Below are positions 1 through 10,103 of a stretch of 64,000 nt of DNA, in pieces. The stretch spans positions 124,001 through 188,000 of the forward strand of contig RQOL01000780.1 in the NCBI GenBank assembly GCA_013076295.1, given 5' to 3'. Below the pieces are notes generated by a model that worked only from the letters and a program-made list of their open reading frames with translations, was not told the DNA's origin and ran no database searches. The first letter of the stretch is position 1. Each line of letters starts with the position of its first letter. Made by a program: the position numbers and the translations under genes. This DNA comes from Sanderia malayensis (taxonomy: Eukaryota; Cnidaria; Scyphozoa; Semaeostomeae; Pelagiidae).

Positions 1-166
1 TTTCATGTGACGCCATGCGCACACATAAATTTTGTTTCCGCCATCTTGGAGGACAACCTGGACGACAAAGCCAGGCACCAGTACAGGACCGTGGAGATTT
101 ACAAGGAATAACGTGTTTATAATCATCGTTCTCATTCGTGAAAGTGCAATTTTAGAAACTGAAGAG

Positions 167-582
167 ATGGTCAACTTCTGTGCTGTGTTTGGCTGTTCTA
201 ACCGTTCTACAAGGGAAAAAAATAAAAGCTTTTATCGGATACCAAAGATTCTTCAACGTGGTGATGAAGCAATGCGTGATCTCTCAATCAAAAGGAGAAA
301 GGAGTGGATATCAAAGATCAGTCGGAAAGATACAGACCTATCTGCTTCACATCATTGAGTATGCGCAGAACATTTTGTATCAGGCAATTTGAATTGTGAA
401 TATTCGGTAGCTGGTAGCTCTCTGTTACTACACTATATTTGCCAAAAGGTTCTTAAAAATGATTTAAACTATTTTCTAGGTAAGCCATCTGCACTTCATG
501 ATAGAAACAGTCCAGACTGGATACCCACTCTGTGTCTTGGTCACATGAAGTTCAAGCCAGCAACTGATATATTGATGGAAAG
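167..582 (+). pseudogene. THAP zinc-finger exons of ISL2EU-type transposase
   Basis: THAP domains are C2CH zinc fingers that bind transposon ends or promoters. The start MVNFCAVFGC (167) gives the first two cysteines, and VCAEHF (from 359) gives the final C-x2-H pair. Two features interrupt the domain. A TGA at 356-358 stands directly before VCAEHF, where this family usually has Arg; CGA to TGA would explain it. A 96-bp segment (384-479) that begins GC and ends AG lies between VSG and KPS; removing it gives the usual VSGKPS junction, so I read a GC-AG intron. The exon ends at 582 before GTATTG. The family's downstream HTH and DDE parts follow at 2193 on the same strand, so this is most likely the first part of that transposase gene. 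Domain call is solid; the link to 2193 is inference. Confidence 0.75.
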
Positions 583-586
583 GTAT

Positions 587-1988
587 TGTTGTGTGGGTCG
601 TTGTAACTATAAATGTTTTCTTGTAATTGACACGTATTTGTTTACAGTATTCTTAAGTATGAGCGTGGTTGGCTGGTGCACCCGCTTGAAAGTGTGAAGG
701 CGCGTGCCAATCCACACTAGGGTCCCAGGTGCACAAGAATGGAGCACCATGTCACCACGCTTGTTTTGATTAATATTGTGAACTTAAATAGAGTAAAGGA
801 GTAGAGTTGGGTTCAGTTTTTGAGTTTAAGATTCAGAAAGTCTGAAGACAAGTGGTACAGTGGCGGCCTTCGGGTCAGCCGTACCACATCCCTACGACAC
901 ATTGGTGGCCAGTGTGGGTCTTCGACGAAACGATCAGACGAGCAGTGGTTCTTCGACGAAAAATTCAGACGAACAGTGTGGGTCTTCGACGAAACGATAA
1001 GACGAACGGTATGGGTCTTGACGAAGTGATCAGAAGAAAACGAACAGAAAAGCAACCTCAAAGCAGAAGAAGAAGTATAACAAGTAACATGCAAAAATTG
1101 GTTTATTGGTGAGTTGTTGGTCTGATCTTTGATAGCAGCATTGATGACCACAGATTCAAATCTAGCGAAGTGCAACCACGAGTGCAATAAGCACTTGCTA
1201 TTGAAGAACAGTATCCTCGATTTCACTTGTAATCACCACAGAACAGAACAACGACAATTAAAAGAATGGTTCTTCGTGACTACAACCAAAAGGCCATAAT
1301 TATGAAGAAGACTCGAAAGATTTACAAACTTAGGAACAACGACATGGTATGAGAATCTCAACTTAATTATATTTTAAGATGTATTTTAATAGGCTGATGA
1401 TTTGGTTTGGACTGGTTCGGATTATTATATTTGTTGATTAGGTGATGGGAAATTCCACCTCGATGATATATTGTATTTTTATTAAATAAATTTAATGCCC
1501 TTCAGATGTGTTAGAAAATTTGAGAAAAGTTGAGTAAACATGATTAAGTCCGCAAGAGAAATTTTGTTAATTTTAATTGGTCATATTTGTAATTAAATAA
1601 TTATATAGGTTAGTTATTCTTGTCAACCTCAGAGATTAGATTTTCAATGAGGACATTGAATTTGGTAAGGGAGCTATGTTGTGTGGGTCGTTGTAACTAT
1701 AAATGTTTTCTTGTATTTGACACGTATTTGTTTACAGTATTGTTAAGTATGAGCGTGGTTGGCTGGTGCACCCGCTTAAAAGTGTGAAGGCGCGTGCCAA
1801 TCCACACTAGGGTCCCAGGTGCACAAGAATGGAGCACCATGTCACCACGCTTGTTTTGATGATTATTGTAAACATAAATAGAGTAAAGGAGTAGAGTAAG
1901 AGCAGATTAAGCTAGATTCAGAGGAAAAAAAAGAAAACAGTCTGAAGACCAGTGGTACAGTGGCGGCCTTCGGGTCAGCCGTACCGCA
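587..1988 (+). mobile_element. LTR-like direct repeats flanking ~0.8 kb, non-autonomous candidate
   Basis: Two direct copies of about 300 bp (587-888 and 1677-1988) both begin TGTTGTGTGGGTCG and both end near GTACC(A/G)CA, so they have TG...CA ends as LTRs do. A purine-rich stretch (around 1663-1672) lies just before the second copy, as a polypurine tract would. The 788 bp between them contain no retroviral domain. The whole unit lies in the presumed intron between the THAP exons and the HTH/DDE exon. I found no clean target duplication, so a non-autonomous LTR element (TRIM-like) is the best reading, but a local duplication is possible. Confidence 0.45.
912..1041 (+). repeat. Four degenerate ~33-bp tandem repeats
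   Basis: The word GTGTGGGTCTTCGACGAA and its variants recur at about 912, 945, 976 and 1009, giving a period of 31-33 bp. The array lies inside the unique part of the LTR-like unit. No function can be assigned. Confidence 0.6.
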
Positions 1989-2192
1989 CCGCAAAACGTT
2001 CGTTGTTTTTATTGCGTCAGACCTTAGCGTTATCAGCACCATCGCAGGCGAGACATCGCCTACCGAGCTTCTGGTTACCGTCCCCAGCTCTGGGTGAATT
2101 TCAACAGAAACACCTCACGACAGTATAATCGAATTCAGTCTTGATTAAAACGGAAGAGAGATTGCATTTCAGAAGAAGAGGAAAATTTTGCC

Positions 2193-3217
2193 ATGGTCGA
2201 AAATTCACTATCTCACTCTGAGTTCAACCCTGATGAAGAGCAAGTTAACCATGTTGAGCGCCAAACAGATATGTCAGGTGCAGATATTGAAACTTGGCAG
2301 GGTGGGTGTCAATCTTTGCAACATGAAATCAACAAATTAACAAAGGCAAAGTCTAATCCTACTTTTGGCACTGATGCTTTCTTTGATTCTGATGAAAAAG
2401 TGCTGCTGTGCACAGGGCTTACAAACCAGAAATTGCTGAAGATATTATTTACATTTTGTGCTCCAGTTGTTACTATTAGTGCAAATGCTGCTCTTACTCC
2501 CTTTCAAGACATGACCCTTACTCTTTGCAGACTTCGGCTGAATCTGAATGTAAAAGATCTTGCCTACAGATTTGATGTGTCACCTGGAACAGTTTCAAAG
2601 GTATTTCATAAATGGATAGAGATTCTTTATTACAGACTAAAGAATATGATAAAGTGGCTTGAAAGAGAGCAACTTATTGAAACAACACCTATGTCTTTTC
2701 GTAGAGTATTTAGCACAAAAGTTTGATCTATCATAGTGGATTGCTTTGAGGTTCTCATTCACCGTCCAAGTAACCTAAAGCACGGGCCCAAACTTGGTCA
2801 TCATATAAACATCATAACACTGCCAAGTTTCTTATTGGAATTTGCCCCCAAGGTGTAATTTCATTTATTTCGAACGCTTGGTGTGGTAGAGCCAGTGACC
2901 AGTATATCACTGAAAACTGCCAATTGCTGAACAACCTACTGCCAGGAGATTTCATCTTAGCTGACCGTGGTTTTGATATATCAGATTCAGTTGGCTTCTA
3001 CAATGCTCAAGTGAAGCTTCCAGCATTTACAAAAGGCAAAAAACAATTGTCTGTATGGATGGAAGTTGAACAGAGTAGAAGAATTGCATCAATAAGAATT
3101 CATGTTGAAAGTGTCATAAGCCTAGTACGCAACAAATATAGTATTTTACAGTCAAAACTCCCATTGTATTATTTGATAAAAGAGACAAAGATGCTTGCAT
3201 TATTGACAAGATCATAA
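2193..3217 (+). pseudogene. ISL2EU-type transposase, HTH_Tnp_4 plus DDE_Tnp_4 (copy 1)
   Basis: Cut-and-paste transposase acting on the ends of its own element. The first part (2193-2726) has the helix-turn-helix region, with LTPFQDMTLTLCRLRLN and VKDLAYRFDVSPGTVS. The DDE nuclease follows: IVDCFEV after 2728, then [12 protein letters not shown] near 2950 and RIHVESVI near 3100 (usually RIHVERVI). A TGA at 2724-2726 and frame changes between 2726 and 2924 separate these blocks, so the gene is broken. The THAP exons at 167-582 are its likely 5' part. A YqaJ-PHD nuclease fragment follows on the opposite strand, which is the usual two-gene, convergent plan of ISL2EU elements. Family assignment is strong; the exact exon limits are uncertain. 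Confidence 0.8.
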
Positions 3218-3307
3218 CCATTTGTGCTGCACTTTGCAACTTGTGTCCATCAGTTATACCCTTCCAGTAAAGAAGTACCACTTGTTAATAAAAGTTCTGA
3301 TAAGCAG

Positions 3308-3796
3308 TTACCGTTTCTTCGATAGTTTGTTCAGTTCTTTTGATAATGTGCAGTCTGGACAAAACCATTTTTTTCTCTTTGGCACTTGCTTTAGGTTTAA
3401 GCATTTCATATGAAACCATTCATATGGGCAGTGCTCATTGTCACACGCGATCATTGGTCCATCATCTGGGCCTTCGCAATAACAATATGTTTTTCCAAGT
3501 GTTTCATTTCTTGGGCATTTTAGAACGTCAGTAGTTCTTGGCTGTGAATAAAATTTTCCGAGCATTTCTACAAGAATGGCATTGGTTAATAGCCTGCGGG
3601 ATTTTTCAATGCATTCATTAAAAAATTGGCCATCAAATGTAATTCTCTCCAACTGCCAGTCCTTCTCCGTCCAAATGAGAAAATCACCATACTTCCTGTT
3701 TGTACAAAACAGTTGTGCCTGGATCTGGTAGAAGTATGTATGTGTTCTAATCAGTTTGACTTCTCCATCAATTTTTGCTAAACATATTTTACTTTT
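3308..3796 (-). pseudogene. YqaJ nuclease C-terminal part with PHD finger (ISL2EU copy 1)
   Basis: Accessory protein of ISL2EU elements: a YqaJ-type (lambda-exonuclease fold) domain followed by a PHD finger. Read on the minus strand, HTYFYQIQAQLFCT matches the end of the YqaJ domain. The PHD finger has the cysteine/histidine series CYCEGPDDGPMIACD, CPYEWFHMKC and WFCPDC. The catalytic part of YqaJ (GxSPDG, EIKCP) is missing, because upstream of about 3796 the frame runs into a Tc1/mariner fragment without a stop. The result is a chimeric open frame 3308-3910. The gene converges on the transposase at 2193-3217. It is a truncated remnant. Confidence 0.8.
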
Positions 3797-4693
3797 GTAG
3801 TTGGGATTATTTTCTTCAGAGCTCTTTCTCCAAACCCTCAACACACCGGAATCATTATTTAGCCCAAAACAGCACTCGTCGCTGAAAATCACATCTTTCC
3901 AATTGTCCACTATCTAATCTTTGACAGCCTTCACCAAATTTTTTCTTGCAGCTCTACTTATTTTGAAATAAGTGGTTCTTTTTGACGGGAATAACTTTTG
4001 ATGCCATACCGTAAATGACGAAATTAGTGCCCCCTGCCAAGTAACCGCCCCTGCCGAATAAGGGACCCCGGGGTAAAGGCAATTTTTGTAATGAGCGCCC
4101 CTGCTTGAATAAGCGCCCCCTAAACAAACGGGGCACTTTTACCTGAATTTCTAATGGTTGATTCAGAGCATGAAGGGGATGAAGAAATTGACATCTTATA
4201 AAACATTTTAATTTTCAATTCTTTTGAATTACACTCGTTATAATACTCATGAAAAATGAACTGAAATACACCTGAGCAAAAATTAATAAGCGCCCCTGCT
4301 GAATTAACCGCCCCCGCTGAATTAGCACCCTCTCTAAAAGTATACCTTTTAAATAAGCGCCCCAGCGCTAATTTTGTCATTTACGGTATCTGTGCAGTAT
4401 CCGTCTTGCAGTACAAAAAGATAGAGATTTAGCCGGTAATTTTTCTCTGTATTTGTTTACAAAGTGACTTCAAGGTGTCAAAACAACCTTCGCATACGCT
4501 AGGCTTCACAATTCGTTCTTCTCTTTCACTGAACGTTTTAGGCCGAAAGGAATGTCCTTTTACTTACAGCCGCAGAACCTGTATTTTGACACTTTTTTAC
4601 AATATTGTAAGCATTGGACTTTGTGCATCCAACAACTTTTTGAAATTTTAACATACGAACATCTGGAAGTGAAATTTCCTTCCCTCTTACCAT
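3797..4693 (-). pseudogene. Tc1/mariner-type transposase relic, split by a MITE
   Basis: On the minus strand the relic starts MVRGKEISLPDVRM at 4693, typical for an N-terminal HTH of the Tc1 group. It then runs through TGSAAV to the DDE part, where WKDVIFSDECCFG (3860-3910) contains the second catalytic Asp region and GVLRVWRK follows. The segment is interrupted at 4007-4388 by an inserted MITE. Without the MITE the frame reads continuously across the site (DTAQIWHQKL). A TAG stop lies just before VDNWKD (about 3915). The 3' end is lost at the junction with the YqaJ-PHD fragment near 3796. This is a dead copy. Confidence 0.75.
4009..4386. mobile_element. 378-bp MITE with TA target duplication
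   Basis: The ends are inverted repeats that start CCGTAAATGAC(G/A)AAATTAG(T/C)GC. Both sides are flanked by TA (4007-4008 and 4387-4388). Inside are several copies of a GCGCCCC(T)GCTGAATAAG-like word in both orientations. It has no coding capacity. It sits in the Tc1/mariner relic, and taking it out with one TA restores that reading frame, so the boundaries are firm. TA duplication points to a Tc1/mariner-superfamily enzyme. Confidence 0.85.
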
Positions 4694-4728
4694 GCCAGGA
4701 AACTTTTTCTATAACTTTGTAAATATGA

Positions 4729-4909
4729 TGATTCAATATCCTTGGAGGCCATTCGCTGGACATTGTACACGGGTTTGTTGTACAAGCTTCGACTTCACTA
4801 AAATGTCGTTGATGTTTTGGTTACACTTAAATGCCAGGATAGGGGTAGTATTCGAAATGTTAATAGGGGTAGCATTATATAGGTCAGTATCTTCCTGAAT
4901 ATGGTGCCA
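4729..4909 (-). pseudogene. Penelope-like element RT C-terminal fragment, inverted copy
   Basis: The minus strand encodes PILAFKCNQNINDILVKSKL, the end of the reverse-transcriptase region of Penelope-like elements (a stretch such as ISFRRNKNLRDTLVRSKL in relatives). The same segment is present in the opposite orientation at 6353-6514 at clearly less than full identity. The two are separate insertions of related elements or an old local inversion duplicate. Confidence 0.6.
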
Positions 4910-5054
4910 GTGACAGGTGAAAGCCCTGAGTTATCATACGCCCGTGTAATGCGATGCTTGGTATAATATCATGTGATCATATAACCTTTATTTTTGAAAA
5001 AAATGTTATGAAAGACAAAAACAATATCTTTTTAATGTTCAACCTTCTACCATC

Positions 5055-6480
5055 ATGCTTCTCTTCATTTCGTTTACAATATACATAAATGGGGCTACAC
5101 CTGAAGTGAACACATCCAATCTCAGGACACTTATACACCTAGCTGGCATTAGAAGACATCATAGCAAACGCCGTTTACGAAAAAATGCTGTAAAACGATC
5201 CCTACAATGCACCATCCAGAACAATTGCGAGTGTTCCTTTTTAATTCACATTTTGAGTAATCATAGTCTCACGCAAACAAAAATTGATGTACTCTCAAAC
5301 GGATTATCCTTAGGCTTATTTCCACACAAAAATTAGATGGGAACCCCCCGAACCCAAGAACAAAAGCATTTTAACATGCATACAAAACCTACAAAATGAT
5401 ATTTCTGACTTATATTACAACACAGGCCCTCCACAAAATCTCTACAAAGCTCAAAAAGAGCCTATTCATGAACTTGCATCATTGCGAGACATCATCATCA
5501 AGTCTGCTGATAAAGGAGGGAAAGTAATAACATGGTCACGTGATGATGACTTAAGTGTGGCCTACCACCAACTTAACAATATACAATCACAGAATAGAGA
5601 TATACAGAAGGCCAACTCGTGTCGGTATCCTTTGAAGCTCATGGTCATGGATTTTGTGGAGTCCTTAAACTCGTTTTCATGTAGCCAGTGGCCAAACAAT
5701 AGGCGAACAATAGGAAAAGAGAATAGGCCTATGTTCAATGGCGAATAGTGACAAAATGCAGTGGTAGGGAAAGCGGGTGTTGTGTGTGAATGTCATTAAA
5801 AGGGCGTTACGTACAAGTGAAGAAACTTTCACTGATACACGGAATAACAAAATGAAGGCATGATTATTGTGTTTTTTTGATTTATTGTACTTAGCATATA
5901 ACACAACACGTGTTTTGGAGTCCTTAACCTCGCTTACATGCGTGACCATCGAAAATGCTCGAGTTGGCCTTCTGTATTATCTCTATTCTGTGATACAATA
6001 CCCATTCCAATACTGCAAGACCCTATGAATGATTTAATCCTGATTTTTCGGCCTTCCTTACTCATTTACATTTACACTCACTGGAAAGAGGGTGTTATCT
6101 ATAGCTAAGCCGTATGGTATCGCTGCATCGTCACTGATGATCTTGACTTTGAACTACACTTGCAGCAACTTCAAAAGCCACACTTATTAAATGAGGTCTC
6201 ACAATTTTGTTTTCAACAGGGTACGTGCACTATCACAGAATGAGCTACTAAAACCTAACAAGGCCCAACAGAGCCGCAAATTACCGAGTGTTGTCAGATA
6301 TCATACAACCACCATGGGCTTGGCTGGGAGCTTTGCTACAATGACACTAGGGTGGTACCATATTCATGAAGATACTAACCTATATAACATTTCGAATACT
6401 ACCCATATCCTGGCATTCAAGCGTAACCAAAACATCAAAGACAGTTTAGTGAAGTCGAAGCTTGCTCAATAAACCTCTTG
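5055..6480 (+). pseudogene. Penelope-like reverse transcriptase relic, split by a MITE
   Basis: Penelope-like elements encode a reverse transcriptase that usually has a GIY-YIG nuclease. Three pieces in order support the call. LTQTKIDVLSNGLS (near 5270) matches the region before the RT core. IIIKSADKGGKVITWSRDD (near 5490) matches the conserved KPADKGGAVV motif. PSVVRYHTTT and ILAFKRNQNIKDSLVKSKL (6280-6470) match the end of the RT. The catalytic YxDD region is absent, frames change several times, and a 405-bp MITE sits at 5588-5992. A dead, internally deleted copy. Confidence 0.65.
5588..5992. mobile_element. 405-bp MITE with 7-bp target duplication (copy a)
   Basis: The termini are inverted repeats CACAGAATAGAGATAATACA (one base shorter on the left) extending about 30 bp. 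The flanks are the direct repeat ATACAAT (5581-5587 and 5993-5999). A second full copy, 406 bp and in opposite orientation, lies at 58519-58924 with its own 7-bp duplication. There is no ORF of note. The superfamily is uncertain; see findings. Confidence 0.85.
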
Positions 6481-6514
6481 CATGTCCAGCGAATGGCCTC
6501 CAAGGATATTGAAC

Positions 6515-9428
6515 CATCTGAACCATATAATAACTGTTTTGTATTTTTCACATAGCTTTGTTTTGTACTATACTTCCACATAGCTTTGCCTTCCACTTGC
6601 AGGCATTCATTTTTATCAACTTATTCCAACAACAAGAATGAAGCTCCTCTCCTGTGATTTTGTCGAAATAAAAATGGCGTTGTTCTGGCTTCTCGATTAT
6701 GGCCAAACATAAAAGTTAACAAACAGATAAGCCAACCAAATATCATTTTCCGGATGTTTCTAAAAAGTCTCACTGCACGGCAGCAAAGATTTTCGCGAAT
6801 GATGAATTGATAATAAACCATGATGCCGCTAAACGGAGGTGGATTTGAGGCCACGCCCAGGCTAGAATGACACAAACACTAACCTCGATTGAACTGCATT
6901 TTCAGAAACACACAAACAAGATTTTTTCTCGACAAGGACTCAATTATATTCTGCTGCGCGGCCGCCTCACTTCTTTCTGCTCCACAGCAGCAATTAGCCA
7001 TATATTCGTTAAGCAAATGAAAAAAAAAATTGGATATATCATGCGGACTGGTGTAGGATTTGCAAGATTTGGCGCATTTCTGCTCCCGGGGATGTGTAGA
7101 GGAATTATCGAACAATGACAGCTGACAGAAGAGCAATGATGAATGAACACGGCATTCCAGTAATTTACCTGATTCAAGTCAGAATCCGATATGAGGCCAC
7201 AACACAGATCACACAATCCCCCCCCCCCCACCAAATAATAACTTGAGCAAGCATGTGCAATTGATCAAAGTTTGGGCACAACTTCAGCGTTTACGGGTGC
7301 CAACATTACTAGTTTCGAACATTCTCGAAAAAAGTAAAGGAAAAGAGAATAATATTTGGGCCGTTTATAATTTACGAGACAGTAAGTATATTTCTCTTTT
7401 TCATTTCTTACGAATTGACTGCCCTTTCTACTCTCTAAGATTTATACTTCAAGGAAATATCTGGTTAAAACCAAAACGAGTAGCTACTTGCAAGGAAATA
7501 GGAAGCACGTGATCAGATACAAAAATACTTCAAACATAATCATATAATTTGACATTAACAATTGATTATACTAAATTAAGAGCTTTGATGTATTAAATGT
7601 ATTCTACTAAAATCTCTGATCTCATAGTTTTAGCTAAGGTGCAATTCGTCTAGGTTGCCATTGGATTAGCCATACTCGAATCTTTATTTAGCCAACCTCA
7701 TCCTGGCTTATATTTTACAGCGGAACATATTGATGTGGGTATATATGATAGGTAGCTGTATCTGGACAAAAAGTTATTGTCAATCGTCCAATCCAAAGAA
7801 TGGCCCTACATGCAATAGATTTTTATTACTTTCCTGCAATGATTGCAATAAAACAATGCAGAACAAAGTAATATTTTATTTTGTGGATCATTAAGTGCAC
7901 TTTACCAAAAGCCAACTTGTATTTCTTTTTCATCACAATGTGAGAGATAGAACATGTGGTTGCCATTTTTCTCTTTCAGAGCCAAAACTCCTGTGGAATT
8001 GCTTGGGATGTCATCTCTCGATATACTCCATTGTATGCTGGACTGTTGTTTTAATTCATCTTTGAATTGGACCTATGGAGAAACACAAATGTTTTCAAGA
8101 ATTCATTACGATCAGTTTTATATCCACTTTTTTATTGGCTACAGTGTGCTCCTATTATAGGCTATAATGAACAGATATTTTCTTGAAATCACAGTTGAAA
8201 GCAACACAAGAACTTACCTGAATGCCACTTTCCATAGCTGAAAGTATTTTGCTATTTTCAGTTTGCCATAACCGAATAAGTCCTTTGATGATCTGTTGTG
8301 GTGAATCATTTCGGCATGATTTCCCCAGAACTTGCACGTGGGCACAATACAATGCCTCATCACCATTGGACACTCATACTGATGGGATAGGAGGTAGTTT
8401 CTATCCGAATATAAGAATTAGAATTGTAAGACATAACTATTTCAATAAAGTTTAGGCGCAATGCCGTATAGAGCAACATGTCGTAGACTTTTACACATAT
8501 AAGTATCTTGTCAGCGATGTGGCACTGCAACCAAATTTGTACTCTACTCTTCTTCCAATGCATTACAATGAAATATGACTGGCCAATCAAATGCCGTTGG
8601 CATTTTCATGAAAATTTTGGAAAAGCTAACATCGGTTTTTTTTTCTTCAAATTGGAACTGACTTCATTTTCAAAATGTTTCGGAACTCGGGTCCTGTTTC
8701 AATTTGAAGAATGTCATGATATTTACTACCCCATGTTGCTTATGACAGGTTGATCATTTCACAGACTTTACTTTCTGAAATATTTTGGCTCACATTTAAT
8801 ATAAGAACCGACCTGCACTGAGGATGCCGTGCATTTCAAGGGCCTTTGAAGGGAAACAAATTCCTCATTGAAGACTTTCTCATTTGTTAAAAAAATTATT
8901 CGGAATTCCCAATATTCGAATAGTCAAAAATATGCCATTCAAAAAAAGACTTACACTGCAGTGACGTTATGTACAAAGTTTTTAAGGTTGTTTGGGGAAA
9001 GGATTCAATGAATAAGCTCATTATCTTTCAACTGGTCTCCTTCAGGAACTCGCGCACATTTTTATTAAGTTTCAATTTTCAAAATATTACCCACAACATT
9101 ACGTATTTTGTCTTACATAGTTGTTTTTACAGGGTTTTCTTTTTGAGGTCTTCGCTTTGTTCAGTAATCTTTATGCAGCTCTACTTGCGAAAAATTTATG
9201 TTGATGCTGGCAGTTCAGATTAAAATTCAAAACAACTGAGAGAGTTTCAATTTGCCACCAACTGCTTGCAGCTCCAAATAACGTCTATTCAAGTCTTACT
9301 TCCCGACAATGGTTTGTGTATTGTTCACTATAAGTAGAATAAGCGTATTGAGTACCTAGACAATATAATTAGCTTGGGATTCGGCAGCAAACTGATCTTC
9401 TGTGCGGCAAAGTAACACTTAACATAAT
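6515..9428. other. No recognisable gene; 2.9 kb of unique AT-rich sequence
   Basis: I see no coding signature or repeat structure here. Open frames are short and overlap on both strands. A run of twelve C occurs at 7218-7229. Presumably intergenic or very old repeat sequence. Confidence 0.5.
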
Positions 9429-9469
9429 TAGTGGGTGGAATTAGTGAAATAATTGTGGGATTTGTGTTA

Positions 9470-9910
9470 AAAGCATGAAAATTGGCAAACATAGCCAGTT
9501 TGATACGCTGAAAAAGATAGAGTTTGGAGCCAACCCGAATATTGCCCCCATGTGCTGTTTTTAGTATAGGGTACTCGGTCCCAGTCCTCCAAGAAATTAT
9601 TTGTTATATCTATTAGCTGAATTATGCTAAAAGCACAAAATATAGCATACATAGCCAGTTGGATACGCTAAAAAATATAAAGTTAAAAGCCGACCTTAAA
9701 TTTGCCCCCATATGCTATTTTTAGCATAGGGTACTCGGCCCCAGTCCTCCGAAAAATGATTCATTGTATCTATTAACTGAATTATGTTAAGAGCACAAAA
9801 ATTGGCATATAAATAGTCAGTTTGATACGCTGAAAAATATAAAGTTGAAAGCCAACCTTAAATTTGGCCCCATGTGCTGTTTTTAGTATAGGGTACTCGG
9901 TCCCAGTTCT
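9470..9910. repeat. Left terminal array, 3 x ~160 bp
   Basis: The landmark GTATAGGGTACTCGG or its variants recurs at about 9563, 9723 and 9885 (periods 160 and 162). Each unit also has a CATAGCCAGTTTGATACGCT-like block. The array is the inner part of the left end of the 9429-13096 element. Confidence 0.9.
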
Positions 9911-10103
9911 CTAAAAGACCATTTAAACATGAAAATAAGCATGCGTGACCAGTTTTGCGCGCTTAAAATGTTCGTATATCAGGCCAATCCGAAGTGGCTC
10001 TTATATGTTTTCTGACTTGACTTAACAAATGTCATAAACGTAACACCGTATAAAATAACTAAGCATTCATCGTTATTACTTACTTCGTATAAATCTTCTT
10101 CAT

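Noticed and set aside
813..1226. 137-codon minus-strand open frame
   Set aside because: It overlaps the 33-bp tandem repeat and the LTR-like copy; no domain, and the repeated TVRL-type peptide is just the tandem repeat translated.
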